From contig CP137868.1 of NCBI GenBank assembly GCA_034406715.1, forward strand, positions 744,001-808,000: a DNA stretch of 64,000 nucleotides. The letters run 5' to 3'. The notes below the pieces were generated by a model, which was not told where the DNA came from, did no database searches, and worked only from the letters and a program-made list of their open reading frames with translations. The position numbers were made by a program, and so were the translations under genes. The stretch is from Rhodotorula mucilaginosa (Eukaryota; Basidiomycota; Microbotryomycetes; Sporidiobolales; Sporidiobolaceae). Positions 47,231 through 61,605 of the stretch are shown here, piece by piece (position 1 is the stretch's first letter; each line of letters opens with the position of its first letter).

Positions 47231-49057
47231 ATGTCGTCTCCGGCGTCTACACCGGCACCGGCACCTAGCCAAGTCTATGGAATCACCCCCATGCGACCCG
47301 AAACGGCCTATGTGTTCGACTCGGAACCGCCAACGCGGGTCAACTCGCCCGCGCCATCGTCACCGACGAGTTTGCGCAAGAGTCCGGTTTCGAGCTGCAA
47401 CCTCTCCCTTTCCGGTGCGACTCCGGTCCCTTCCCGCCCCCTTTCGATGATCGACTCGTTCGAGTCGCTCGAGGGTCCGACGCGCGTAGGAAGTCCAGAA
47501 GGGTCGATCTATGAGGAGAAAACCTTGTCCAAGGGAGGCGCGTTCGACAAGCTCGGCGAGGAGGTGGACCAACTTGAGCGCTGCGGAGACGAAGAGAAGG
47601 GACTGGGAGGAGCAGGAGCAGTAACGACCGAGACGACGCCGGCCGAGATCGTGCAGGACGATTTCCCTGAAGGAGGAACGCGAGCCTACCTGGCTTTGCT
47701 CGGCTCGACGCTCGTCCTCCTTTGTACGTTCGGCCTATCGAACTCGTACGGCGTGTTCCTGCAACACTACAAGCAACACCAGCTCAAGGACTACACCAAC
47801 TCGGACATCTCCTGGATCGGCAGCCTGTGAGTGGATCGCGTCAAAAGACTTGGGAGACCAGCGTCCTCACTCTTTCCTTCTCGACAGCCACCTCTTCCTG
47901 ACGTTCTCGTCGGCCTTCTACTCCGGCATCCTCTTCGACAAGGGCTGGTTCCGGTACCAACTCGCGATCGGGTCCGTCGGCTGGCTCGTCGGCATCTTTG
48001 CCCTTTCGTTCGCCAAGACGTACTGGCAGATCCTCCTCTGCCAGAGCGTCTGCATGGGCCTGAGCTTGGGACTCATGTTCTCCCCGTGCCTTTCGATCTT
48101 GGGAACCTACTTCCGTCGGAAACGCGCGTTTGTGGTCGGCGTCGCGGCGAGCGGGACAGCCGTCGGAGCCGTCATCTTTCCGGTACTCCTCGGACAGCTG
48201 TTCGAGAAGCGCGGGTTCCCGACCGCGATTCGCGCCGCCGGCTTCCTCATGTTGGCGCTCCTCCTCGTCGCCAACTTGACCATCCGGCCTCGCAAAGTCC
48301 TCACCCGCTCGGCAACCGACCTCGACTCTGTCCCGAAACCGCCACTCAAGACGGTCCTGCTCCGAATCGTGCGCGATCCGGCAGCCTGGATCGTCATGCT
48401 CGGCGTATTCGGCGTCTACACCTCGTGCTTCATCCCGTTGTTCTACATCGTGTCCTTCGCGAGGCAATACTCGTCCAACGCCGCCCTCGCAACCTACTCG
48501 CTCTCGATCATCAACGCCCTCGCCTTCTTCTCTCGGATCGGGTCGGGTCTCATCGCTGACCGATGCGGCGTCTTCAACACGGCGATCCCGCTCGCGATCG
48601 CTGTCGGAGTTCTCACGTTCGGTATGATCGGAGCGACGAGCACGGCCGGCCTCGCCATCTTCATGGTTCTGTTCGGGATCGCCCAGGGAGGGTGGATCTC
48701 GGTCAGCGCTGCACTCTTCATGTCGTTGACCAACGACGTGAACGAACTAGGGTGAGTCCTGAGGCCCTGCGACCTGACAAGGTTGCCTTCTGGCCTTCTA
48801 GCGAGGGAACCCGAGGCTGACCTTTTTGCCTCCCCCTCTCTCTGGTCTGCCGCAGCCTCCGATCCGGTATCGGGTTCTTCTTTGTCGCCCTCGCCACTCT
48901 CATCGGCTCGCCTATTGCTGGCGCCCTCCTCGTCGCGACCAACGGCAGCTACGTGGCCGCACTCTGCTTCGGCGGTAGCATGGCTGTCGCAGGTGTCGTC
49001 CTTCTATGCTTCGGCCGGCGGTATCAGGTCCGAAGGAAATCTTCCCAGCGTGTCTAG
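47231..49057 (+). CDS. MFS transporter, monocarboxylate-porter (MCT) type
   Basis: Twelve-helix major-facilitator protein. The start MSSPASTPAPAPSQVYGITP follows an A-rich leader. About 155 cytosolic residues rich in Ser/Pro/Glu precede the MCT-type entry FPEGGTRAYLALLGSTLVLL. Next are FGLSNSYGVFLQHYKQHQL and NSDISWIGSLHLFLTFSSAF. The first intron splits the Leu codon after WIGS. Helices 2-6 include YWQILLCQSVCMGLSLGLMF, SPCLSILGTYFRRKRAFVVG and VAASGTAVGAVIFPVLLGQL. The second half reads IVMLGVFGVYTSCFIPLFYI and GLIADRCGVFNTAIPLAIAV. After a last intron LRSGIGFFFVALATLIGSPI leads to the end, VRRKSSQRV. MCT relatives carry monocarboxylates or similar organic acids; the real substrate is unknown. 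A broken partial copy lies immediately downstream. Confidence 0.92.
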
Positions 49058-49574
49058 ACTTCTTTGTTTTTTGTCCCTTAGCATCTAGACCAGCATTTTC
49101 ATATCCCCTTCCCTCGACTTAGAACCTAGATATCTCGCATGTGTCTCCCCTCGCATTCTCTCTTTGTTGTTCTGATTAGCCCCTGTCTTTAGTCGTTAAT
49201 GCATCGAGTCCATTGCATATCAAAGCGTTCCTGTCAAATGAAAAGTCGAGAGAGAAAGACTTACTTTGTCCAGGCGACTCTTGACTCGGATGGAGGCAAA
49301 TTCCGGTGAAGGGAACACCGGCCGTCGAAAACGTTTCAACATCCTCCGCTTGGTCTCGCTTCAGATTGCTCACTTTGAATTGCTACTCTCCGTAGAACAC
49401 GACATCACTACTTCCTAGTGCATTGTGGCTGGCCCTCCTGAAAGGCACGATCCGGTCAGTGGACCGCGACGCTCGCGCTGGCGCTTTTCGACTTTACATT
49501 CACGCCTTGCTCATGCTCACATCCGCCTTCTGCGGCGGACAATGGAGACGATGACAAAGACCGAGTTGGACCAC
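49058..49574. other. Intergenic region after the MFS gene
   Basis: About 520 bases with lower GC than the coding parts. It holds the MFS gene's 3' end and the spacer before its truncated copy. No gene seen; I see no transposon ends or long repeats flanking the duplicate. Confidence 0.35.
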
Positions 49575-50190
49575 TGAGACGACGCCGGCCGCGCTCGCGC
49601 AGGACGACTTTCCGGAAGGCGGCGCGAGAGCCTACCTGGCTTTGCTCGGATCGACGCTCGTCCTCCTCGGCACGTTCGGTCTTTCGAACTCGTACGGCGT
49701 GTTCCTGCAGCACTACAAGCAACACCAGCTCCAGGACTATACCAACTCGGACATCTCCTGGATCGGCAGCTGTGAGCAATTCTAACCCTGGTCGAAGTGA
49801 GGCAAGGCTCGAGAACTGACGCTTTTATGCTCAAAACAGCCACCTGTTCCTGACGTTCTCGTCCGCCTTCTACTCCGGCATCCTATTCGACAAGGGCTGG
49901 TTCCGGTACCAACTCGCGATCGGGTCCGTCGGCTGGCTCGTCGGCATGTTTTCGCTCTCGTTCGCCAAGACGTACTGGCAGATCCTCCTCGCCCAGAGCG
50001 TCTGCATGGGCCTCAGCTTGGGGCTCATGTTCTCACCGTGCCTTTCGATCTTGGGAACCTACTTCCGTCGGAAACGCGCGTTTGTCGTCGGCGTCGCGGT
50101 GAGCAGGACCGCCTGCCGGACCGTCGATGTTCCGGCTCTGCTCGGACGAGATTTCGGGTTCCACACACGGCAGAGACTGCAGGCTTCCCA
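49575..50190 (+). pseudogene. Truncated tandem copy of the MFS transporter gene
   Basis: Near-identical to bases 47629-48240 of the neighbouring transporter gene, including the intron position. It reads FPEGGARAYLALLGSTLVLL, FGLSNSYGVFLQHYKQHQL, NSDISWIGS, then after an intron LFLTFSSAFYSGILFDKGWF and YWQILLAQSVCMGLSLGLMF. It lacks the N-terminal cytosolic arm and everything beyond the fifth or sixth helix; similarity fades at about 50160-50190. The junction before the first intron is one base shorter than in the intact gene (GGCAGCTGTGAG against GGCAGCCTGTGAG), so splicing would no longer keep the frame. Differences are few and often silent, so the copy is young or was recently under constraint. 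Confidence 0.88.
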
Positions 50191-50841
50191 CGACCGTGGC
50201 ATGTGATCAGAGCAAGCCGCTCTAGGGAGATTTGCCCCGGTGATCGTCCGAGGAGCTTGGCGACGACGCTGGCAGAGCAAGAGTCAAGTGCGCCGCTGAC
50301 AAGCCATGGACCGCGTCAGAGCATGAGTGGGTCGCAGCAGCGATGGTGGCGGCGCCGTCCACGCCTATGGGATGTCGCTCGCAGCCTCGATGGTCATAAG
50401 GGAGATGCCCTAGCCGATCGAGGCGGGGTTGAAGGACTTGAAGCGGTGGTCGAGCGCTTTTCAGTGCATGACCTCTTGTCCGGAGCAGCAGCTGGGGTGA
50501 TCCGTCTAGCCAGGGATTTTTGTTGGTTCGGATCTGTATGCGTGCGGTTGGTAGCTAGTTCGGGGACTCGGAGCGGGCGGAGGACAGGACGGTAAGCAGG
50601 TGCCGATGAGGCAGAACGGTTAGCCGAGAGAGCCAGAGGGAAGGGCTCGTCAAGCCAAACAGCAAGCAAGCGGCGCGTTCTCGACCAGGGATGGTTAGCA
50701 GCGTTCTGATGGAAGCATTCCTGTGATGGACCATGCGATAGAGAGAAGCAAAAGGCAAGCCGCGACGAGGAGTTTGCCTCTTGGGCTGCGCCACCTTGGC
50801 TTCCCATCTCCCTCTCCCCTGTCACATAGACTTGTACCGAG
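50191..50841. other. Intergenic region before LPD1
   Basis: About 650 bases. The left part is unrelated to the transporter and has no open frame that I can assign. The right part, from about 50600, is the LPD1 promoter and leader. No mobile-element ends are visible that would explain the truncation of the transporter copy. Confidence 0.3.
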
Positions 50842-53589
<2,748 letters not shown>

Positions 53590-53974
53590 ATGTAGAGAGA
53601 CGGTCAGGCCGGAGTTTCGGTTCCAGCCTCCCGGCGTATGGTCACGGCCCACCGTAATGCGAAGTGTTTTCTTGTTTCTGTCTCCCCCTCTCGCTTGTCT
53701 ATGCGCCTCTCTCCCCTCTTTCTTGCCCTGCAACGGGGAGATTTGACTGATCTGACCTTGCTGAAATGCGGCGCGCGATCGAAGTGCGTGAGATGAATTG
53801 GAGGCGTTGAAAAAGGTAGGTCGGAGAGGTTGGGAATGCATCTACAGGCAGCCGCCGTGTTTTGGGCGGGGCGCACGGACCTTCGATGCCAGATCGCGAC
53901 GCGCTGATGAAGGACGCGCCACTTCGACCGCAAGTTTCGCGCGTCTTCCTCGCACGCCGGCATTCGCTGACGAT
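53590..53974. other. Intergenic region, no gene seen
   Basis: About 385 bases between LPD1 and the F-box gene. It contains the LPD1 3' end and the promoter of the next gene. A minus-strand frame through here is Arg-rich and unsupported. Confidence 0.35.
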
Positions 53975-56651
53975 ATGAGCAGTGCCGAGCACGATCGGCA
54001 GCTGAAGCTGCATCCGTTCTTCCTCGCGAGCGCGCGGCCAGGCGAGGAAGGCCGGGACTTGCAAGTCGACGCGTTGCTCCCCGAGGATGGTGAGTCGCTC
54101 TGCTTCGGACCAACGTGAAGGGCGGTCTAGCTGACGCTACTGTTAAAAGTCACAGTCGCACAGGACGCCCGAGCGCCTCCCGTCGCGGTCGATCGTCTCT
54201 CGACGCTCCCGAATGAACTTCTCTTGATGGTGCGCCTCCCTCTCCGTCGAGCTTCCTTGTTGGGCGTCCGAACTCATCCATGATTTTGCAACCTTACACA
54301 GATAATCAGTCAGATGGAGACGAGCACGCTGCTGCAGGCTTCCAGAGTCTCCAAGCTCTTCCACCGCATGCTGTGCTCGAGAAGCGCGGAAAAGATCTGG
54401 CGACGCGCCAGGATTGAAGAAGGCTGGACGGATCTGGAGGCGGGGGATCGGAACGAGATGCAGTATGCACAGTTCATCGACGGGCGAGAATGTCAGGTAC
54501 GTCCGCCTCCCCGGCCGTGAGCTCGTAAGTGGCAATTGAAGCTCAACACTGCTCACATTCGTCCTTCTCGCAGATCTGCGGCGATGTCGCCTGGACCAAG
54601 TTGCAGAATAAGCGTCGTATGAAGTTGCGCGCGTGCGTATGCAAAGACTGCGACCTGATCCGGTGAGTCGGCACCGAATCATCTCAAGTTCAAGCTGGGG
54701 CTGACCTGCAAGCTTGGAAGTCAGGCATGGGGACGATCTCTGCAATGACTATCCGTATCTACACGGGGATACCTTTGATTGTGCGGCTTTCGATTGTGAG
54801 TACACGAGAGACCTGTCGCGTCTGCATACATGTACAGTCATTGGCCTGATCCTGATACGCACAACTGTTTTCAGCCGATACCGGTAAGCGATATGATCGG
54901 CTGCGACCCCAACTCCATGCAGCACCATACGTCCGTCGCGCTGATCCTCACAGAAACGCGCAGATGAGTGCTTTATCCCGGAACTTCTCGAGCAGTCGGG
55001 TCGACTCTCTCTACTCGAAGCGAAAGCTTTGCGAAGCCATCAGGACACCGCCTCGATACTTCAAGACTACAAAGATTCGCGGCAGTCCTACCTGGACAAG
55101 GTCGAAAGAGATGCGACCAGGAACGAGGGCGCGTGCAGCCGCAGTGACGACAAAATTTGCCGCGCGGCCTGGCGGAGGTAGTAAGGCTCAATCAGTCTCT
55201 CGTAATGGCTCATGCGTCGAAACTGATCACTCTCCTTTCCAGTTGCGTCGAACAGCTCGCCGGTCTTGGATATCTCCCAGAAGAGTATGGATATGGTTCC
55301 GGCCCGCCAAGTGCTCAGTTGACAGTCACTGACAACGCCCTGCAGTTACGCGTTTCTTCACGACGTTGACTGGTGGTGTTGGTGTTCCGCCACAGTTATG
55401 CCAGACGACGCAATCGATGACGAGATGGTGGCGGAGGAGATGAGCCGGACGCATGCCTTGGATCCGGAAAGTGCTGGGGATGAAGAGTACTACCAGTTGT
55501 TGCGCACTGCGCGGACGCGGCACGCCACCTGCTTGCGATTCCCGGAAATCTTCTGGTATTACTGGGAGGAAGACAGCGTCGATGTCCACGGATGGGACGA
55601 GGACGACCTCCCGGAGGCAGGCGAGTCGCGAAGTGGCGCCTCGATCAAGCTCAGGACACGGCAACTGACTTCGTGCTCGAGGTCTTCAGAAGAATGGTGC
55701 GACCTCGGAGACTTGTACGTCAAGCTTAGCCAGAGAAACAAGGAGCAGCGGCTGCGACGAGCTCGTCGGCAGAAGCTCCGACCGCTGTTTGAGCGAATCA
55801 AACAGCAGACGACTCAACGCCAGACCTCGCACTTCTTCTCATTCTGGTACTTTTGCGTCGGCTTAAAGTCGATCGAACGGCTCTGGTTGCCCGACGCCGC
55901 TGCCGCCAAACCCGCCCCCTCGCCGCTCATCGAGCGTTTCCTCGTCAAGGACGCTGCCGACAAGGCCCACGAGGAGAAGGTCCGCCTCTTTTTCCGAATC
56001 GCGCGCGCTCTACTCCACGACGACGACGACGAGAATGCAGCGCTTCCGGAATCGGTCACCGCGATGCTCGAACACGTCAATTCGCGAGTCCAGGACTCGA
56101 AGCAGAGCGACGTCTTCCGATCCTACTGCCTCGACATCCTCGGCGACGACGAGATGGACCCGATCTTTGCTCGCGCGACGGCCCTCTTCCGCTGCGGGTT
56201 TTGCTCGAGCAAGTTCACGTATCCGGACATTGCGAACCACCTCGTCGAGATGCACGAAGCCGGACCGGTTACGGCGTACGCGCACGTGCCCGCTCTGGCT
56301 TTTCGTCGCGCGGTCAAGGACTTGCTTGTTGAGATGAAGCTCCCCTTTACGACGACGTCTTCGGATTTGGGCGACTCTCGCTTCGACGTCGAGGAGAGGA
56401 GCGGATCCGGCGTTACTATTACTCGCTGCGACCAGAGCTGGGCGGATGTGGTGAGTTCTCACACAATAGCTGGGCTCTCAATATCTCCGTCTGACGAGAA
56501 TATCTGCCCACGGTAGCTCGGAGGGGACTCCGGATTGCCCGGCAAGCGGCGCCGACGAAACATCGACGGCGAAAAGACCGAGCGCGCCATCATTGCAATT
56601 CGGCCAATTCGGAACTCCGTCTCGTCGCAGAATCACTTCGAGATGTCATGA
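53975..56651 (+). CDS. F-box protein with C-terminal C2H2 finger
   Basis: Start MSSAEHDRQLKLHPFFLASA. After the first intron the F-box appears: VDRLSTLPNELLLM, then a splice, then IISQMETSTLLQASRVSKLF and HRML. Next is a small Cys block typical of fungal F-box proteins, GRECQICGDVAWTKLQNKRR with ACVCKDCDLI. The middle (54780-55400) is split into many short exons and its splicing is uncertain around 55180-55370. From 55350 the frame YAFLHDVDWWCWCSATVMPD runs on through a long helical, acidic region. One C2H2-like finger, with CGFC and HLVEMH (bases 56195-56255), follows, then NSVSSQNHFEMS after a last intron. It probably acts as an SCF substrate receptor; targets are unknown. Confidence 0.75.
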
Positions 56652-57095
56652 AGATGACCGAATGACCACCCTCCGCGCTCAAAGATTGAAGATGAGGAGG
56701 AAGATTGCCTGTAGTGTGATGTCGAGGTTCGGGCTTGTAAAACAAGATACGCGCTTCCTCGAGCAGCGCAGAGACCTCAATGGCATTGCGAGTAACACGA
56801 GTGGCAAGGTCAAGCGCGCAGACAAGGAAGCAGTATGTAGGAATCTTAGGTGACACACAACGAATTTGAAAGCTACCTCGACCGAGAATGAATGACAAGA
56901 AGAAAGCGGGCCGGGAGAAAGGCAGAGTACGACTGTGAAAGCATGATGACGAACAACGGATTGGGACGAAAAAAGCAGAAGACGGAGGGGGAGGTGGTAG
57001 GGAAGCAGAAGGGGGAAAAAAGGCAGAAACATGGGTATAGCTAGCGTGAGGCAGAATCGTTCGGTCGGGTCGGTCAACGAGGTTTGACCGATCCA
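56652..57095. other. Convergent 3' region between F-box gene and VPS74
   Basis: About 445 bases, A-rich on the + strand, between two stop codons. No gene seen. A minus-strand frame here is Ser/Pro/Leu-rich and has no family block. Confidence 0.35.
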
Positions 57096-58485
57096 TCAGA
57101 GCAAGCTGTCCACTGTAGACGAGGGCAACGAGATTACTTCGATCAGCGTCGAGCCGACGGACGAGTCAAAGAGAAGAAAGAGCGAGGAGGGAAACTGACT
57201 CCGCCTAAACACCTCGATGCAAGCGGCGACGACTTCGAGGCACAGTTCCCTCTGGGTTTGCCGTTCCGAGTTGCCCGGTTCGTCGCCGGGCCCTTGGCCG
57301 GCCACTTCGAGGCGGGCGAGGCGCATAATCTCGGCGAGGTTGGCCGATTCGGCGAGGGCGGCGCTGCTCCCCGTGCCGATGCGGGCGCCTCTTGATGCCC
57401 CGCCCCCTGTTGTTGTTGTTCCTATTGCCCCGCCGCCGCCGGAAGCAGAAGAAGATGATAATGCGGTACCGGACATGGAAGGGGAGAGACCGTTCGAGGA
57501 GGAGGAGGGTTGGGAATAGGCGCCAAAGGGCCACTGGGAGAAATCGGCGAGGAGTTCGTCCGCTTTCGCGAACGCGCTCTCTCGCTGATCGTAGCCGAGG
57601 TGGACGAGGGCATTCTCGAGCACGTTGGCGGCAAAGGCGGAACAGATCATGGCGACGGCGCGGATCGTGCGGTACCTGACTTGGTCGCCGTAGAGGTTCG
57701 AGGTGGGCACGGCGGCGGTGCGGGAAGTGAGGAGCGAGAGGGTCCGGCGGAGGACGTCGTCTTTGAAGGTCGGGTCCGAGACGGGGTGGGTCGCCATGTC
57801 AAAGAGGAGGAAGTTGCGCTTCTCGGTGCGGAGGACGCCCTTGTCGACGAGGCCTTTGGCTAGTCGCTCGCGGACTTGCTTCAGTTGATAGCCAATCTTC
57901 ATCACGTTCCACGTCTCGCCTGCGCGTGCGCGCGCGTGTCAGTTTGGGTGGGTGGGTGGTGAGACGGGAGGGAGACGGACCGCTCATCAAGTCGATCCAG
58001 GTTCCTACGCTCATGGGTTCCGACTGTTTCATCATTTTGAGTGCCTCGTCGAGCAAGACTTCTCCGGTCAACTTTTCGTCGATGACTTGGATGTAGCGGT
58101 CCGCGAGCGGGAACCTGCGGCGGTTGGGGTCCCTGACCATGGCGATGCGGTGGCGGAGGGCGAGTTCGAGGACGATGCACCCCCTGAGGGTGTACGAGAT
58201 GTTGTCGTTCCAGAACGAGAGGTAGCCCTGCTTGTCCTTGAGTCCGAGCAAGAGGACTTCTTCCATGAGGGTGAGGCGGGGCAGTTTGCGGTCCTCGTCG
58301 GCGTCGCCGAGGTCGCGGGCGTCGTAGGCGACCTTGTGGGCGCTGCCCGCTGCTGCTGTCGCTGCACTGGGCGTGGTCGGTCGCGAGTGGGTCGACGAGT
58401 CGAGCGGTGAAGACGACGAGGTCGCGCCCCCGCCTGCGCCCCCTGCTGCGCCCCTTCGCCGCGACAGTCCCGACGTGGAGGCCAT
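57096..58485 (-). CDS. VPS74: GOLPH3-family Golgi protein Vps74
   Basis: Golgi peripheral protein that binds PI4P and the tails of glycosyltransferases to keep them in the Golgi. ATG 58485 gives MASTSGLSRRRGAAGGAGGG, a short disordered arm. The GPP34 domain reads LPRLTLMEEVLLLGLKDKQG, YLSFWNDNISYTLRGCIVLE, LALRHRIAMVRDPNRRRFPL, LLDEALKMMKQSEPMSVGTW, IDLMSGETWNVMKIGYQLKQ, TEKRNFLLFDMATHPV, RYRTIRAVAMICSAFAANVL and ELCLEVVAACIEVF. An intron with a GTCAGT donor gives the proper family end RRMDSLL; without splicing the frame also stays open. A Ser/Gly/Thr-rich insert of about 60 residues (SQPSSSSNGLSPSMSG onward) interrupts the late part. It may feed the CAP10-like enzyme in this window, as the family handles Golgi glycosyltransferases; this is inference. 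Confidence 0.95.
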
Positions 58486-58631
58486 TCGATCGCGCGTGGG
58501 TGAACAAGAGCGCGAGTCGGGAGAGCGCGAGAGCGAGAGCGAGGCGGTGCTGCGCGAGAGAGAGAGACGCGTTCAGTCTCGTCGCGCCCAGCTGTTCTCT
58601 AGAGCCTTGCAACAGTTGCAGTTCAGCCAGA
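58486..58631. promoter_or_regulatory. Shared divergent promoter, VPS74 / CCT6
   Basis: 146 bases between start codons pointing apart, purine-rich in the middle (GAGA runs near 58550). Both genes must share it as core promoter. Confidence 0.5.
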
Positions 58632-60225
58632 ATGCAAGCCACGAGTCCCCACCAGTTCACAAACCCCCGGCTAACCCCTCTCAACGCTTCCAGGTCGGCT
58701 GCCATTGAACTGCTCAACCCGCGCGCAGACGTACGCAGGCGAGATGCCGCATTCCAGATCAACGTGCGTACATGCAGGCTCTCTTGTCTAGGTCACTTCA
58801 ACTGACACAGGCCCCCCGCCATCAGGTGACGGGCGCAGCCGGGTTGGCCGACGTCGTCCGGAGCAACCTCGGACCTCGCGGCACCCTCAAGATGCTCGTC
58901 GACGGCGCAGGCCAGCTCAAGATGACCAAGGACGGCAAGACCCTCCTCTCCGAGATGCAGATCCAGAACCCCACCGCCGCTTTGATTGCGCGGACCGCCG
59001 TCGCCCAGGACGAAATGACCGGAGACGGTACGACGAGCGTCGTCCTCCTCGTCGGCGAACTCTTGAAGCAGGCGATGCGCTACACCCAGGAAGGAGTCCA
59101 CCCGCGCGTGTTGGCAGACGGAGTCGAAGTCGCCAAGAATGCCTTGACGACCTTCCTGGACCAGTTCAAGGTCAAGTTTGAAGCGGGCGCGCAACCGAAC
59201 CACGAGACCCTCGTCCACGTCGCGTACACGAGCCTCGCGACCAAGGTCAACAAACACCTCGCCAAGAACCTCGCCCAGGCCGTCGTCGACGCCGTCCTCG
59301 CCATCCGGATCCCCTCCACCACCGCGGCAAACGGCTTCGAACCGATCGATCTGCACATGGTCGAGTTGATGAAGATGCAGCACATGACCGACTCGGACAC
59401 GCGCCTCGTCAAGGGCCTCGTCCTCGACCACGGTCCGCGCCACCCCGACATGCCGAAACGCCTCGAAAACTGCTACATCCTCACCCTCAACGTCTCGCTC
59501 GAATACGAAAAGACGTGCGTTTTCTGCCCGTGCTGTGCCCCCCACCCGTCTCGTGGCTGGCTTTTTTTTTCCAAAGCTTCCCCTCGTCTTTGCATACTGA
59601 GGCTGTTCCCCCGCGCGCACACACACAGCGAGGTCAACTCTGGGTTCTTCTACTCGTCCGCCGAGCAACGCGAAAAGCTCGTCGAATCCGAACGCAAGTT
59701 CACCGACGCCAAAGTGCGCAAGATCATCGAGTTGAAGAAACTCGTCTGCGACCAAAAGCTCGACGCGCAGGGCAACCCGGTTGGGGAAACGAAAAACTTT
59801 GTCGTCATCAATCAGAAGGGGATCGATCCGCTTTCGTTGGACATGTTGGCCAAGCAAGGGATCATGGCGCTGCGTCGCGCCAAGCGGAGGAACATGGAGC
59901 GGTGCGTCCTCCTTTTCTCTCTCTCTCTCTTTTGGGTTTTGCTTGCTTGCTTGCTTGCTTGCTCGTGGAGCGCTTCCGGCTGTGTGCATGCACATCTTTC
60001 TGCGCGCACTTGTGACTGACCCCCCTTTATCGCGCGAAAAACAGGTTGCAGCTCATCTGCGGCGGCACGGCGCAGAACAGCGTCGACGACTTGACCCCGG
60101 ACGTGCTCGGCCACGCCGGACTCGTGTACGAGCACACGCTCGGCGAGGAAAAGTTTACGTTTGTCGAAGAGGTCAAGGACCCGAAGAGTGTCACGTTGTT
60201 GGTCAAAGGTGAGTGAGCATGCGGG

Positions 60226-60259
<34 letters not shown>

Positions 60260-61302
60260 GGCCTTTGTCGGGCGGGCGGGATTTGGTGGCTAGGAGGAAA
60301 GGCCGGAAGCGGTTCTGTGTTGCGGATTCGAGGTGGTGACCTGACTGACCCCAAATGCCTGCTCGCACCCCAAAACGCACAGGTCCGAACGCGCACACCA
60401 TTTCTCAAATCTCGGACGCGATCCGGGACGGTCTCCGTTCCGTCAAGAACGCGCTCGAGGACGGCGCCCTCATCCCCGGTGCCGGAGCGTTCGAAGTCGC
60501 CGCGCACCAGTACCTCGTCGACGAGACGAAGAAGAGTGTCGCCAAGGGGAGGGCCAAGTTGGGAGTGCAGGCGTTTGCGGACGCGTTGTTGACGATCCCG
60601 AAGACTTTGGCGGTCAATGCGGGGTTGGACGTGCAGGATGCCATGGTCGCTTTGCAGGTGCGTTTCTTCCGGACGTTCTCTCTCTCTCTCCTTTCCTCTT
60701 CCTCTTCCTCTCTCTGGAGGCGCGGGTGTCAGGTGCGGAGGCAGGGAAAGGAGTTCGTCCACCCACGGAAAAGAGACGATGGGGGCGGCGATCGTCGTTA
60801 CCCTTTTTCCCCGACGGAATGGATCTATCGGTCGCCAGTGAGAATATATCGTGCTGACGAGCATTTTTTTCGGTGTTTTGTTTCCCCCCGCTGCGCATTG
60901 TCTGTTCGCTGCAGGATGAGGCTGCGGAGGGTCACGTCGTCGGCCTCGACCTCGCGACTGGCGAACCGCTCGACCCCGTCACGTGCGCCTTCTCTTCCTT
61001 GTCTCCCGCGGACGATTTCGGTGATGGGTGGGTGAAGAAGCTGATTTTGCCGTTTGGTCGAACCGGGAAATAGAGAGGGCATTTGGGACAACTACCGCGT
61101 CAAGCGGCATTTGATCCACTCGGCCGCCGTCATCGCTTCAAACTTGCTCATCACTGACGAGATGATGGTGCGCGCTCTCTCTCTCGCTCTCTCCCTCTCG
61201 CGTGTCGATAATGTCGTCTTGCTGACTCCCACTATCGTCCTGACGAACGCATTACAGCGGGCGGGTCGGTCATCGCTCAAGAACGAGGAAGGACCGCAGT
61301 AG
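58632..61302 (+). CDS. CCT6: Chaperonin TRiC/CCT subunit zeta
   Basis: ATP-driven cytosolic chaperonin subunit that helps fold actin, tubulin and WD40 proteins. The family start [20 protein letters not shown] is preceded by about 23 extra residues from ATG 58632; a small intron there is possible. Blocks are [38 protein letters not shown], the ATP motif [98 protein letters not shown] and [20 protein letters not shown]. The apical to equatorial return reads [19 protein letters not shown]. It ends [28 protein letters not shown], then [14 protein letters not shown]. Introns carry several microsatellites. Length of about 555 residues is normal. Confidence 0.96.
59941..59962. repeat. (GCTT)n microsatellite in a CCT6 intron
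   Basis: Five to six tandem GCTT units within the intron following NMER. It is directly preceded by a CT run. Confidence 0.85.
60226..60257. repeat. (CT)n microsatellite in a CCT6 intron
   Basis: About 15 CT units shortly after the donor of the intron between LLVKG and PNAHT. It may serve as the polypyrimidine part of the intron. Confidence 0.9.
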
Positions 61303-61605
61303 AGAACGTCGCTCTCTGCTTCTCGCTCGAGAACTCGTCATGATCTTCCTCTCGCATACGAACCCGCTCCCGTTCAGCAAGATACAGCAGCTCCCGTTTT
61401 CTTTGTTTACGTCTAGTGCACTTCCCTCCTCGCAGCAAAAAAAGATACATGTTACAATAGCAAAACATTCACAGACGATGGGCGAGACTCTGCGAGCAGC
61501 GACCGGCGGTGTTGCGAGGAGAGGGCGTGGAGATGGGAGTAAAACAACACATCGGGGCGGGCAAAGCCGTTTGACAAGCGTGGGCGGGGCTTCGGACGAA
61601 TCGCG
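61303..61605. other. Convergent 3' region, CCT6 / membrane protein
   Basis: About 300 bases between two stop codons, with A-runs near 61435-61445. No gene seen. Confidence 0.35.

Noticed and set aside
50191-50841. Possible mobile-element relic beside the truncated transporter copy
   Set aside because: I see no terminal repeats, target duplications or recognisable element proteins; the truncation needs no such explanation.
58793-59995. 400-residue minus-strand open frame
   Set aside because: Antisense to CCT6, whose chaperonin motifs are unmistakable.
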